A stretch of 12,841 bases of DNA from an uncultured Chitinophagaceae bacterium (GCA_903832075.1 CAILAF010000658.1:1-12841), one strand, 5' to 3'; counted from the first letter of the stretch, positions 1 through 6,579 are shown. A program made the numbers and translations. Notes: a model not told the origin generated them from the letters alone.

Positions 1-45
1 AGAATGACGAAATGTTTTTTCATTTGCACATTTTTTAATCTGCAT

Positions 46-95
46 ATCTGCACATCTTCTTATCTGCACATCCTCACATCTTCTTATCTGCACAT
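46..95. repeat. ATCTGCACAT short tandem repeat tract at the radC 3' end
   Basis: ATCTGCACAT occurs three times, at 46-55, 62-71 and 86-95. The stretch 51-71 is repeated exactly at 75-95, so the period is 24 bases with 21 identical. A degenerate unit (ATCTGCAT) precedes it at 38-45. The last copy ends on the first base of the radC stop triplet (95-97 on the minus strand), so the tract forms the immediate 3' untranslated region of radC. Tracts of this kind are, from memory, frequent between genes in Chitinophagaceae-like genomes. No function can be assigned. Confidence 0.75.
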
Positions 96-784
96 TACAT
101 CATTCCTTCATCAGCAAAAGAAAAATAACCTTCATCGCTGACAATGATGTGATCCAATACTTCAATATCAAAATATTTTGCAGCTTCTTTAATTTTTTTG
201 GTCAGCAATTCATCTTGCATACTTGGTTTCAAATTACCGCTTGGATGATTATGCGAAAGAATAATTGATGTAGCACTTTGCTCCAATGCTTTTTTTAAAA
301 CAATTCTTGGATCAGCAATAGTGCCGGTAATGCCGCCTTCACTGATAATTTCGTGATGCAATATTTTATTGGCACGATTTAAATAAACAGCAACAAATAT
401 TTCATGTTGTTTGTATTGTAATTGAGATTGCAGAAATGCAGCAACATCTTTACTTGTTATTACTTTTGTTTTTCTTTTTTCACTTGCATCTCTTCGTGCT
501 CCTAATTCAAATGCAGCATTAATGGCAATGGCTTTTGCTTCGCCCAGTCCTTTGATTTTTAGTTGAACAATTTCTTTAACAGATAATTTTCCCAGTTTCT
601 GCAAATCATTGTTAACAGCATTCAATAGATCTTTTGACAAATCAACTGCCGATTTGTTTTTAGTTCCATTATTGATTAAGATGGCTAATAATTCGGAATT
701 GCTAAGTGTATCAATTCCTTTGAGCAATAGTTTTTCCCTTGGCCTGTCGTCCAAAGCCCAATGCTTGATAGATTGTTTTTCCAT
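95..784 (-). CDS. radC: RadC family JAB/MPN domain protein
   Basis: This is a 229-residue RadC/UPF0758 family protein. The N-terminal half carries a helix-hairpin-helix-like segment (about residues 60-95, with KGLGEAKA). The C-terminal half is the RadC MPN/JAB domain with the metal-binding motif HNHPSGNLKPSMQD: His178, His180 and Asp191, with a likely Glu149 upstream (ISEGG). The family looks like a zinc-dependent hydrolase, but its biochemical role is unsettled; the old link to DNA repair in E. coli was traced to another gene. I place the start at the second in-frame Met (base 784), because MEKQSIKHWALDDRPREKLL is the usual family N-terminus; an ATG seven codons upstream (805) is also possible. 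The gene is divergent from prs. Length and motifs are complete, so it looks intact. Confidence 0.93.
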   Translation of the reverse strand: MEKQSIKHWALDDRPREKLLLKGIDTLSNSELLAILINNGTKNKSAVDLSKDLLNAVNNDLQKLGKLSVKEIVQLKIKGLGEAKAIAINAAFELGARRDASEKRKTKVITSKDVAAFLQSQLQYKQHEIFVAVYLNRANKILHHEIISEGGITGTIADPRIVLKKALEQSATSIILSHNHPSGNLKPSMQDELLTKKIKEAAKYFDIEVLDHIIVSDEGYFSFADEGMM

Positions 785-882
785 GATAATATGTTTATAT
801 ATCACGGAGGGTTATGCAAATAGTAGGGATAAAAAGTGAAATTATTTATCTGTTGCAATTTACAATTTCTTTTTTGAATCTA

Positions 883-890
883 TATCTTCG
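883..890 (+). promoter_or_regulatory. Putative -7 box of the prs promoter (TATCTTCG)
   Basis: TATCTTCG matches the Bacteroidota -7 consensus TAnnTTTG at all but one of the fixed bases and lies 18 bases before the prs ATG, giving a very short leader. The expected -33 TTG is poor: the nearest candidate (853-855) lies 27 bases away, beyond the usual spacing. The call therefore rests on the -7 element and position alone. Confidence 0.45.
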
Positions 891-908
891 CTTCAATTCC
901 TCAAAATT

Positions 909-1868
909 ATGAATCCATCAGTAAAGATTTTTTCAGGAACAGGCTCACAAAAATTAGCAGAAAAAATTGCCCAACGTTTTGGTGCTCCTTTAGGAAAAGT
1001 GAATATTCAAAAGTTTAGTGATGGAGAGTTTCAACCTATTTTTTTAGAAAGTATTCGTGGTGATTATGTTTTTTTAATTCAAAGCACTTATGCACCTACA
1101 GATAATTTGATGGAATTATTATTGATGATAGATGCAGCCAAACGTGCCAGTGCGTATAAAATTATTGCAGTTATTCCTTACTATGGTTATGCCAGACAAG
1201 ACAGAAAAGATAAACCACGTGTTGCCATAGGAAGTAAGCTGGTAGCCACTTTGCTGCAAGCTGCTGGTGCAGACAGAATTATCACCATGGATTTACATGC
1301 ACCACAAATTCAAGCCTTCTTTGAAATACCTGTTGATCATTTAGACAGTTCTGCCATCTTCATTCCATATATCGAACAATTAAAATTACCGAATCTAACT
1401 TTTGCAGCACCTGATGTGGGAAGCACCAACAGAGTTAGAGAAATAGCCAGTTATTTTAATGCAGATATGGTGATCTGTGATAAACATCGTAAACGTGCAA
1501 ATGAAATTGCGAGCATGGTTTTGATTGGTGATGTAGCAGGAAAAGATATTATTTTAGTAGATGATATTTGCGATACCGGTGGAACATTGGCCAAAGCAGC
1601 ACAACTATTAAAAGAAAAAGGTGCAGTAAGTGTAAGAGCATTTTGTACACATCCGGTATTAAGCAGTAATGCTTATGAAAACATTGCAAATAGTGTATTA
1701 GAAGAATTGGTTATTTGTGATACGATTCCTTTAAAACAAGAATCGCCTAAAATAAAAGTAATTTCTGTTGCTGATCTTTTTGCTATTGCTATCCGCAATG
1801 CATACGAAAATAAGAGCATTACCAGCTTGTTCATTCATTCTCAATTACGAGGAAGAGATAAGCAGTAG
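909..1868 (+). CDS. prs: Ribose-phosphate pyrophosphokinase (PRPP synthetase)
   Basis: This enzyme makes 5-phosphoribosyl-1-diphosphate from ribose 5-phosphate and ATP in the cytoplasm, feeding purine, pyrimidine, NAD, histidine and tryptophan synthesis. The 319-residue length is normal for class I enzymes. Visible motifs in order are KFSDGE (35-40), the ATP-binding RQDRK (96-100), the DLHAPQIQAFF segment with catalytic His130, ICDKHRKRANE (189-199) and the PRPP-binding loop ILVDDICDTGGT (215-226). The segment after the flexible loop reads PDVGSTNRVRE rather than the more usual PDxGGxxRAR, a lineage-type variation. The start gives the standard N-terminus KIFSGTGSQKLAEKIA. It has its own promoter-like box and is followed by a hairpin and then rplY; a prs-rplY-pth order is common in bacteria, which supports all three calls. 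Confidence 0.97.
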   Translation: MNPSVKIFSGTGSQKLAEKIAQRFGAPLGKVNIQKFSDGEFQPIFLESIRGDYVFLIQSTYAPTDNLMELLLMIDAAKRASAYKIIAVIPYYGYARQDRKDKPRVAIGSKLVATLLQAAGADRIITMDLHAPQIQAFFEIPVDHLDSSAIFIPYIEQLKLPNLTFAAPDVGSTNRVREIASYFNADMVICDKHRKRANEIASMVLIGDVAGKDIILVDDICDTGGTLAKAAQLLKEKGAVSVRAFCTHPVLSSNAYENIANSVLEELVICDTIPLKQESPKIKVISVADLFAIAIRNAYENKSITSLFIHSQLRGRDKQ

Positions 1869-1870
1869 CA

Positions 1871-1944
1871 GGTTGCAGGTTACAAGTTTCAAGTAGCAAG
1901 TTTTAGGATGATTACCTGAAACCAGCAACCTGTAACCTGCAACC
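1871..1944. repeat. Extragenic inverted-repeat hairpin between prs and rplY
   Basis: GGTTGCAGGTTACA (1871-1884) and TGTAACCTGCAACC (1931-1944) form a perfect 14-bp inverted repeat. Inside it GTTTCA (1886-1891) pairs with TGAAAC (1917-1922), so the whole stretch can fold into a long stem with an asymmetric internal loop. It begins two bases after the prs stop. No T-run follows on either side, so it is not a classical intrinsic terminator, although it could protect the prs 3' end or slow polymerase. Its word structure (GTTGCAGGTTAC, AACCTGTAACCTGCAAC) resembles repetitive extragenic elements I recall from Bacteroidota. Confidence 0.8.
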
Positions 1945-1960
1945 ATAGCCTGCAACATTC

Positions 1961-1991
1961 TTGGAACTTACCTTCCATTTCCCTACCTTCG
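1961..1991 (+). promoter_or_regulatory. Bacteroidota-type promoter for rplY
   Basis: TTG at 1961-1963 and TACCTTCG at 1984-1991 are separated by 20 bases, which fits the Bacteroidota layout of a -33 TTTG and a -7 TAnnTTTG. Transcription would begin near 1996-1998, exactly where a small hairpin (TCCGA, loop AAAAA, TCGGA, 1995-2009) lies, and the leader to the ATG at 2025 would be under 30 bases. The hairpin at the transcript's 5' end may stabilise the message; that is inference. Confidence 0.55.
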
Positions 1992-2024
1992 CCGTCCGAA
2001 AAAATCGGAATAAAATTTTATACA

Positions 2025-2678
2025 ATGAAATCAATTACAATCGAAGGACAACTGAGGACCGAGATTGGCAAAAAAGCCACCCGCCAACTTCGCTCTCAGG
2101 AAAAAGTGCCAGGTGTAATTTACGGGGGTGCTGCCGAAGTAAATTTCTCTGCCGCTGCGAAATCATTCAGACCATTAGTGTACACTTCAGAATTTCAATT
2201 AGCTGAAGTAAAAGTTAATGGCAAGGATTACAAATGCATTTTGAAAGATTTGCAATTTGATAAAGTATCTGATGAATTAATTCATGTTGATTTGTTAGAA
2301 CTGGTGGAAAATAAAAAAGTGATCGCTAATCTTCCTTTACATTTTACAGGTGTTTCTGTAGGTGTTAAAGACGGAGGTAAGTTGATCATTAAAATGAAGT
2401 CTTTAAAAGTAAAAACTTTACCAAAGTATTTAAAGGAATTTATTGAAGTGGATGTTACTAATTTAGCATTGAACGGCAATTTACGCGTGGAAGATGTGAA
2501 GTTAGAAAATATGGAAGTGATGAATTCACCTCGTATTCCAATCGCTTCAGTTGTATTGACCAGAGTATTGAAGCAGGAAGAAGCTGCTGCTACACCTGCC
2601 GCTGCTGCACCTGCTGCCGCACCTGCCGCCGCTGCTGCGCCTGCAAAAGATGCAAAGAAAGATACCAAGAAGAAATAA
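2025..2678 (+). CDS. rplY: 50S ribosomal protein L25/general stress protein CTC
   Basis: This is the 5S rRNA-binding protein of the large subunit, in its long CTC/TL5 form. Residues 1-95 are the L25 domain (opening ITIEGQLRTEIGKKATRQLR, then KVPGVIYGG at 27-35). Residues 100-180 are the TL5-type beta domain. Residues 186-217 are a low-complexity Ala/Pro tail ending in alternating Asp/Lys (DAKKDTKKK), typical of Bacteroidota versions and likely disordered. The Ala/Pro tail makes bases 2580-2645 much richer in GC than the rest. The start at 2025 gives the standard N-terminus directly. The gene has its own promoter-like element and ends 22 bases before a strong terminator, so it may be transcribed alone or with prs read-through. 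Confidence 0.95.
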   Translation: MKSITIEGQLRTEIGKKATRQLRSQEKVPGVIYGGAAEVNFSAAAKSFRPLVYTSEFQLAEVKVNGKDYKCILKDLQFDKVSDELIHVDLLELVENKKVIANLPLHFTGVSVGVKDGGKLIIKMKSLKVKTLPKYLKEFIEVDVTNLALNGNLRVEDVKLENMEVMNSPRIPIASVVLTRVLKQEEAAATPAAAAPAAAPAAAAAPAKDAKKDTKKK

Positions 2679-2700
2679 GTTTATTCTTTTTAATTTATCA

Positions 2701-2730
2701 TCCTGTAACATTTGTTACAGGATTTTTTTT
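2701..2730 (+). terminator. Intrinsic terminator after rplY
   Basis: TCCTGTAAC (2701-2709) and GTTACAGGA (2714-2722) form a perfect 9-bp stem with a 4-base loop, followed by eight T residues (2723-2730). This is a textbook rho-independent terminator on the plus strand and separates rplY from pth. Confidence 0.92.
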
Positions 2731-2771
2731 GTAATGATATTCCCAACAGAAATTATAATATTTTTACAATC

Positions 2772-3350
2772 ATGAATAAGTTTTTGATCATAGGATTAGG
2801 AAATGTAGGAGATGAATATCATCACAGTCGTCATAATATTGGATTTGATGTAGTGGATGCTTTTGCCATTAAGCATGGTGGTATGTTTCAGTTAGGAAGA
2901 TTAGCGTATGTATCGGAAATAAAATGGAAAGGAAAAATATTTATATTTATTAAACCCACTACTTATATGAATTTAAGTGGTAAAGCATTTAAGTATTGGA
3001 TGGATAAAGAAAAAATTGAATTACAAAATTCATTAACTATTGTTGATGATATTGCATTGCCATTGTCTAAATTAAGATTACGACCATCGGGCAGTGATGC
3101 AGGGCATAATGGATTGCGTGATATTCAATTGACCTTAGGAACAGATCAATATCCCAAATTAAGATTTGGTATTGGCAATAATTATCCTAAGGGGATGCAA
3201 GCCGAATTTGTTTTATCAAAATGGTGGAATGAAGAATTGCCCGTTGTAAGAAAAAAAATAGAAAAATCTGTTGAAATAATCGAATCTTTTGCCACTATCG
3301 GCATTGAAAAGGCCATGAATGAAGTAAATAATCTATCCTTCACACAATAA
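2772..3350 (+). CDS. pth: Peptidyl-tRNA hydrolase
   Basis: This cytoplasmic esterase releases peptides from peptidyl-tRNA that has dropped off the ribosome, recycling the tRNA. The 192-residue length is typical. Diagnostic residues all fall where the E. coli enzyme has them: Asn11 in IIGLGNVG, catalytic His21 in SRHNIGFD, KPTTYMNLSG (61-70, Asn67), VDDIALP with Asp93, and GSDAGHNGLRDI (107-118, Asn113). I start at base 2772 because MNKFLIIGLGNVG is the canonical N-terminus. The frame is open further upstream to an ATG at 2712, but that ATG lies inside the rplY terminator. It sits directly behind rplY, a conserved arrangement linking ribosome and tRNA-recycling functions. Confidence 0.96.
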   Translation: MNKFLIIGLGNVGDEYHHSRHNIGFDVVDAFAIKHGGMFQLGRLAYVSEIKWKGKIFIFIKPTTYMNLSGKAFKYWMDKEKIELQNSLTIVDDIALPLSKLRLRPSGSDAGHNGLRDIQLTLGTDQYPKLRFGIGNNYPKGMQAEFVLSKWWNEELPVVRKKIEKSVEIIESFATIGIEKAMNEVNNLSFTQ

Positions 3351-3390
3351 TCGGCCTTATTTACAGTTATAATTAGCGGAAATATAATTC

Positions 3391-3446
3391 AAGTAACTAA
3401 CCAAACCGTAACAGGCTATTCATAGCCAACCTTGTTCAGGTTACTT
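3391..3446 (+). other. Structured leader upstream of the FAH-E1 unit (putative)
   Basis: The 119-base gap between pth and the next gene contains nested complementary segments. AAGTAAC (3391-3397) and GTAAC (3408-3412) can each pair with GTTACTT/GTTAC (3440-3446), making two mutually exclusive outer stems. AACA (3410-3413) pairs with TGTT (3433-3436), and GGCTA (3414-3418) pairs with TAGCC (3423-3427) around a 4-base loop. The fold ends 23 bases before the start codon and has no T-run, so it is not an obvious terminator. It could be a regulatory leader or the pth 3' end; I do not recognise a known riboswitch class. Confidence 0.35.
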
Positions 3447-3469
3447 AATTACTATTCAAAGCTACAACT

Positions 3470-4081
3470 ATGAAAATTTTCTGCATTGGGCGCAATTATG
3501 CTGACCATGCAAAGGAATTAGGTAATGCTGTTCCTGAGGATCCGGTTATATTCATGAAACCGAAAAGTGCTTTACTACAAAGTCACACTCCATTTTATTA
3601 TCCTGAATTTTCTAATGAGCTTCACTACGAGGTTGAATTGGTTTTACATATTTCCAAGAACGGAAGATATATCCCGGAAAAAGTTGCCAGCAAATATTAT
3701 GATAAGATCTCTTTAGGAATAGATTTTACCGCAAGAGATATTCAAGCAGAATTAAAAAAGAAAGGATTGCCATGGGAGAAAGCAAAAGCATGGGATAATT
3801 CTGCATTAATAGGAAAGTGGTTACCGATAACAAATGATTTATTGAAGAAGCCTATCAATTTTTCATTGCTGAATAATAAAAAGATTGTTCAAAATGGTAA
3901 TAGCAAGGATATGATTTTTTCTTTCGATCATATTGTTTCACATATCTCTAATTATTTCTCATTAAACATCGGTGATATGGTTTATACCGGTACACCTGCA
4001 GGTGTTGGTGAGTGTGTAGTGGGAGATGTGTTAGAAGGATATTTTGAAAAAGAAAAAATGTTTGAACTGGAAATAAAATAA
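3470..4081 (+). CDS. Fumarylacetoacetate hydrolase (FAH) family protein
   Basis: This is a 203-residue single-domain FAH-fold enzyme of the FAHD1/YcgM size class. Members hydrolyse acylpyruvates or decarboxylate oxaloacetate using a divalent metal. Visible are the N-terminal GRNYADHAKELGN motif (7-19), FMKPKSAL (28-35), the metal ligands Glu54 and Glu56 (HYEVELVLH) and Asp85 (GIDFTARD), the lid/active-site Lys segment KAKAWDN (104-110), and the C-terminal GDMVYTGTPAGVG (168-180). It ends 9 bases before the E1 gene on the same strand, so the two are almost certainly co-transcribed; a role on 2-oxoacid intermediates fits both. The exact substrate cannot be read from sequence: acylpyruvase, oxaloacetate decarboxylase and hydratase/isomerase activities all remain possible. 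Confidence 0.9.
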   Translation: MKIFCIGRNYADHAKELGNAVPEDPVIFMKPKSALLQSHTPFYYPEFSNELHYEVELVLHISKNGRYIPEKVASKYYDKISLGIDFTARDIQAELKKKGLPWEKAKAWDNSALIGKWLPITNDLLKKPINFSLLNNKKIVQNGNSKDMIFSFDHIVSHISNYFSLNIGDMVYTGTPAGVGECVVGDVLEGYFEKEKMFELEIK

Positions 4082-4090
4082 TAAACAACA

Positions 4091-6157
4091 ATGCTTAACC
4101 GCGAAGTTTTAATGAATGCATACAAGCTGATGGTTACTGCCAAAGCTATGTGTGATACATATGAGGCGAACCGAGAGGTTTGTAAGTATGTATATTCAAC
4201 TTCACGCGGACATGAAGCCATTCAAATAGCAACTGGTTTACAATTATTATCCTGCGATTGGGTGAGCCCTTATTATCGTGATGACAGTATTATGTTATCT
4301 GCAGGATTTACGCCGCAAGAATTAATGTTGCAACTATTAGCAAAAAAAGAAGATCCTTTTTCTGCTGGTCGTTCTTATTATTGTCATCCTAATAACAGAT
4401 CAGCCGACAAGCCCGGTATCATACATCAAAGCAGTGCAACAGGTATGCAAGCCATACCTACAACTGGTTTGGCGCAAGGCATTCAATACTTAGAAAAACA
4501 TAATCTTTCTTTATTGAAGAAAGGTGCTGATGGAGAAAACCCCATCGTTGTTTGTTCAATGGGTGATGGAAGTATTACTGAAGGTGAGGTAAGTGAAGCA
4601 TTACAATTTGCTGTATTAAAACAATTGCCCATTATTTATTTGGTACAAGATAATCAATGGAGTTTAAGTGCAAATGCAGAAGAATCAAGGGCAATGAATG
4701 CATTTGAATTTGCGGATGGTTTTAAAGGATTGAAACGAATGCAATGTGATGGTAGCGATTTTATGCGCAGTTTTGAAACAATGAGTTTAGCTATTTGCTA
4801 TGCGCGTAATGAAAGAAAACCTGTGTTGGTTCATGCAAAAGTTCCATTATTAGGTGATCATACAAGTGTTGTGCGAAAAGAGTTTTATCGCAGTCGTGAA
4901 GATCTCTTAAAACATGGATTATATGATCCTATTCCTAAATTACGATTAACATTAACAGGTGCAGGTTTTAATGAACATGAAATAAATGAAACAGAAGCAT
5001 TGGCTCAACGTGAAGTGAATGATTGTTTTGAAAAAGCTAAAGCTGCTGCTGAGCCTGATATTAGAACTATTGAAGAAAATATTTTTGTTTCAACTACTAT
5101 CAAAGAAGAAAAAGGGCAACGTGTTCCCAAAGGCGGAGAAAGAGTGATGATGGTAGATGCAGCATTACATGCGATAGAAGAAATATTAGAGCAATATCCT
5201 GAAGCAGTTGTATACGGGCAAGATGTTGGAAGAAGATTAGGCGGTGTGTTCAGAGAAACAGCAACGCTTGCAGAAAAGTTCGGTGATCTACGTGTTTTTA
5301 ATACAGCTATTCAGGAAGCCTATATTGTTGGTTCAACAGTTGGTATGAGTGCATTAGGAATTAAACCAATTGTGGAAGTACAATTCGGTGATTATATTTA
5401 TCCGGCATTTAATCAATTGGTAAACGAGATATCTAAGTCAAGTTATTTAAGTAACGGAAAATTTCCGGTACAAATGTTATTACGTGTTCCTGTGGGTGCG
5501 TATGGTGGTGGCGGGCCATATCATAGTGCAAGTATTGAAAGTACATTATTAACTATTAAAGGTATTAAAGTTGTTTATCCATCAAACGCTGCTGATATGA
5601 AAGGATTGATGAAAGCTGCATTTCATGATCCTAATCCTGTAGTGATGTTAGAACATAAAGGATTGTATTGGAGTAAAGTTCCCGGAACAGATGATGCAAA
5701 AAGTATTGAACCTGCAAAAGATTATGTATTGCCTTTAGGTAAAGGAACTATTGCATTAAGTGCAGATGTCAATAAAATAAAACGTGGTGAAACTGTTTGT
5801 ATCATTACATATGGAATGGGCGTACATTGGGCAAAGAATGCAGCACAAAAATTTGCCGGTCAGGTTGAAGTAGTTGATCTACGAACATTGTATCCATTAG
5901 ATGAAGAATTAATTTTTAATGCTGTTACTAAACATGGAAAAGTGATTGTGTTAAGTGAAGAACAGCAAAACAATTCATTTGCTGAATCATTATCACTTCG
6001 TATATCTAATAATTGTTATCACTTCTTAGATGCAAAAGTTGAAGTGATTGGTGCCATGAATTTACCTGCAGTACCTATCAATACTGCATTAGAAGCAGCG
6101 ATGTTACCAACCGTTGCTAAAGTAACAGACCGCATTACGAAACTTTTAGCATACTAA
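4091..6157 (+). CDS. Fused alpha+beta E1 component of a 2-oxoacid dehydrogenase
   Basis: This 688-residue thiamine diphosphate enzyme has the two E1 subunits fused. Residues 1-330 are the alpha part, with the TPP/Mg2+ motif starting MGDGSITEGE (157-166) and closing at QDN (186-188); SRGHEAIQIA (38-47) and a GIIHQSSATGMQ segment (109-120) are also typical. Residues 350-688 are the beta part, with YGQDVG (375-380), the conserved Glu409 after FNTAIQEA, GGGGPYHSAS (472-481) and VDLRTLYPLDEELI (595-608). A linker of about 20 residues joins them with no stop or shift. The enzyme would decarboxylate a 2-oxoacid and pass the acyl group to a lipoyl E2. Fused E1 proteins in Bacteroidota are usually annotated as branched-chain 2-oxoacid dehydrogenase E1, and I favour that over pyruvate dehydrogenase. 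No E2 or E3 gene is in the window. It forms a unit with the FAH-family gene. Confidence 0.9.
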   Translation: MLNREVLMNAYKLMVTAKAMCDTYEANREVCKYVYSTSRGHEAIQIATGLQLLSCDWVSPYYRDDSIMLSAGFTPQELMLQLLAKKEDPFSAGRSYYCHPNNRSADKPGIIHQSSATGMQAIPTTGLAQGIQYLEKHNLSLLKKGADGENPIVVCSMGDGSITEGEVSEALQFAVLKQLPIIYLVQDNQWSLSANAEESRAMNAFEFADGFKGLKRMQCDGSDFMRSFETMSLAICYARNERKPVLVHAKVPLLGDHTSVVRKEFYRSREDLLKHGLYDPIPKLRLTLTGAGFNEHEINETEALAQREVNDCFEKAKAAAEPDIRTIEENIFVSTTIKEEKGQRVPKGGERVMMVDAALHAIEEILEQYPEAVVYGQDVGRRLGGVFRETATLAEKFGDLRVFNTAIQEAYIVGSTVGMSALGIKPIVEVQFGDYIYPAFNQLVNEISKSSYLSNGKFPVQMLLRVPVGAYGGGGPYHSASIESTLLTIKGIKVVYPSNAADMKGLMKAAFHDPNPVVMLEHKGLYWSKVPGTDDAKSIEPAKDYVLPLGKGTIALSADVNKIKRGETVCIITYGMGVHWAKNAAQKFAGQVEVVDLRTLYPLDEELIFNAVTKHGKVIVLSEEQQNNSFAESLSLRISNNCYHFLDAKVEVIGAMNLPAVPINTALEAAMLPTVAKVTDRITKLLAY

Positions 6158-6181
6158 AATTTCTTCTTTTATTTATTCCTT

Positions 6182-6189
6182 TATATTTG
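6182..6189 (+). promoter_or_regulatory. -7 box of the tRNA promoter (TATATTTG)
   Basis: TATATTTG is an exact match to the Bacteroidota -7 consensus TAnnTTTG. It ends 11 bases before the first base of the mature tRNA, the short spacing expected of a tRNA promoter. The -33 region around 6160 is only T-rich. It lies in the 43-base gap after the E1 stop codon. Confidence 0.6.
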
Positions 6190-6200
6190 CAGCCCAAAAT

Positions 6201-6274
6201 GGCGAGGTAGCTCAGTTGGTTAGAGCGCAGGATTCATAACCCTGAGGTGATGGGTTCAATTCCCATCCTCGCTA
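6201..6274 (+). tRNA. tRNA with CAT anticodon, most likely elongator tRNA-Met
   Basis: A full cloverleaf can be drawn. The acceptor strands are GGCGAGG (6201-6207) and CCTCGCT (6267-6273) with a G1-U72 wobble and discriminator A (6274). The D arm is GCTC...GAGC. The anticodon arm CAGGA/CCCTG has the loop TTCATAA (anticodon CAT at 6235-6237) and an A-C mismatch at the base of the loop. The T arm is ATGGG/CCCAT with TTCAATT. CCA is not encoded. The anticodon stem lacks the three stacked G-C pairs of initiator tRNA, so elongator Met is the best call; an Ile2 tRNA, also read as CAT in DNA, cannot be ruled out by eye. Its 3' part is duplicated downstream, so the mature 3' end may now be supplied by an integrated element. 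Confidence 0.95.
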
Positions 6275-6276
6275 CA
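6233..6276 (+). repeat. Attachment-site copy inside the tRNA 3' half (attL)
   Basis: This 44-base segment runs from the anticodon loop through the end of the tRNA to ACA. It recurs at 7344-7387 with a single difference: G at 6271 against A at 7382. Overlap with the 3' half of a tRNA gene is the standard attachment site of tyrosine-recombinase elements. The copy within the functional tRNA keeps the pairing base, as selection would require. Confidence 0.85.
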
Positions 6277-6284
6277 TGAAAATC

Positions 6285-6320
6285 AAGGACTTACGTTAAA
6301 TCGTGGGTCCTTTGTTGTTT
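6285..6320 (+). terminator. Hairpin terminator just downstream of the tRNA
   Basis: AAGGACTTACG (6285-6295) and CGTGGGTCCTT (6302-6312) pair over 11 positions, two of them G-T wobbles, around a 6-base loop. The T-rich stretch TGTTGTTT follows. This is a plausible intrinsic terminator for the tRNA transcript, although the T-run is interrupted. It lies on the island side of the attachment site, so it was probably brought in by the element. Confidence 0.55.
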
Positions 6321-6321
6321 C

Positions 6322-6340
6322 TGCGTGAGATTTGCGTGAG
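6322..6340. repeat. Two TGCGTGAG direct repeats 11 bases apart (possible recombinase arm sites)
   Basis: TGCGTGAG occurs at 6322-6329 and 6333-6340, an 11-base start-to-start spacing that places both on the same face of the helix. They lie about 46 bases inside the attachment site, where arm-type binding sites of tyrosine recombinases usually sit. The repeats are plain in the sequence; their binding role is inference. Confidence 0.5.
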
Positions 6341-6513
6341 GAAAATTTGAAAACTTTGTTCATAATTAATTATGATTTATTTTTTCCTCTGACATTATTG
6401 AAAATCGTAACCTTATAATTTTGATTAGGGAGGTCTGACGAAATATTACTACCCCAGAAAAGCAGATTAAGGTTGTCGCTTATTATTTATGAACAATGAA
6501 GTAAAGATATCGG

Positions 6514-6537
6514 GCGTCGATTGACACGACGCTTTTT
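6514..6537 (+). terminator. Orphan intrinsic terminator in the island
   Basis: GCGTCG (6514-6519) and CGACGC (6527-6532) form a perfect 6-bp GC-rich stem with a 7-base loop, followed by five T residues. The T-run is only on the plus-strand side, so it does not serve the minus-strand gene that ends at 6580. I found no convincing plus-strand reading frame between the tRNA and this hairpin. It may end a small untranslated RNA or be left from a deleted gene. Confidence 0.6.
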
Positions 6538-6579
6538 AGCTAGAACAAGTCGGGTTTGTACAAAAAAAGTCTTTGAATA

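Noticed and set aside
38..95. Possible CRISPR array from the repeated ATCTGCACAT units
   Set aside because: The units are 10 bases with irregular 6-14-base gaps, the gaps are themselves repeats rather than unique spacers, and no cas gene is present.
1961..2206. Plus-strand open frame overlapping the start of rplY
   Set aside because: Its product shows no family pattern and it overlaps the L25 N-terminal domain in another frame; its start lies on the promoter.
2282..2668. Minus-strand open frame opposite rplY with an Ala/Gly-rich start
   Set aside because: It is the antisense shadow of the Ala/Pro tail and L25 domain; the plus strand encodes a clear ribosomal protein.
4091..6157. E1 alpha-beta fusion as an assembly or frameshift artefact
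   Set aside because: The reading frame is continuous with a normal linker, and fused E1 proteins are well known in Bacteroidota.
6201..6274. Initiator tRNA-fMet
   Set aside because: The weak 1-72 pair invites the idea, but the anticodon stem lacks the three consecutive G-C pairs of initiators.
6490..6525. Short plus-strand frame reading MNNEVKISGVD before the orphan terminator
   Set aside because: Eleven codons ending inside the hairpin, with no start signal; more likely chance.
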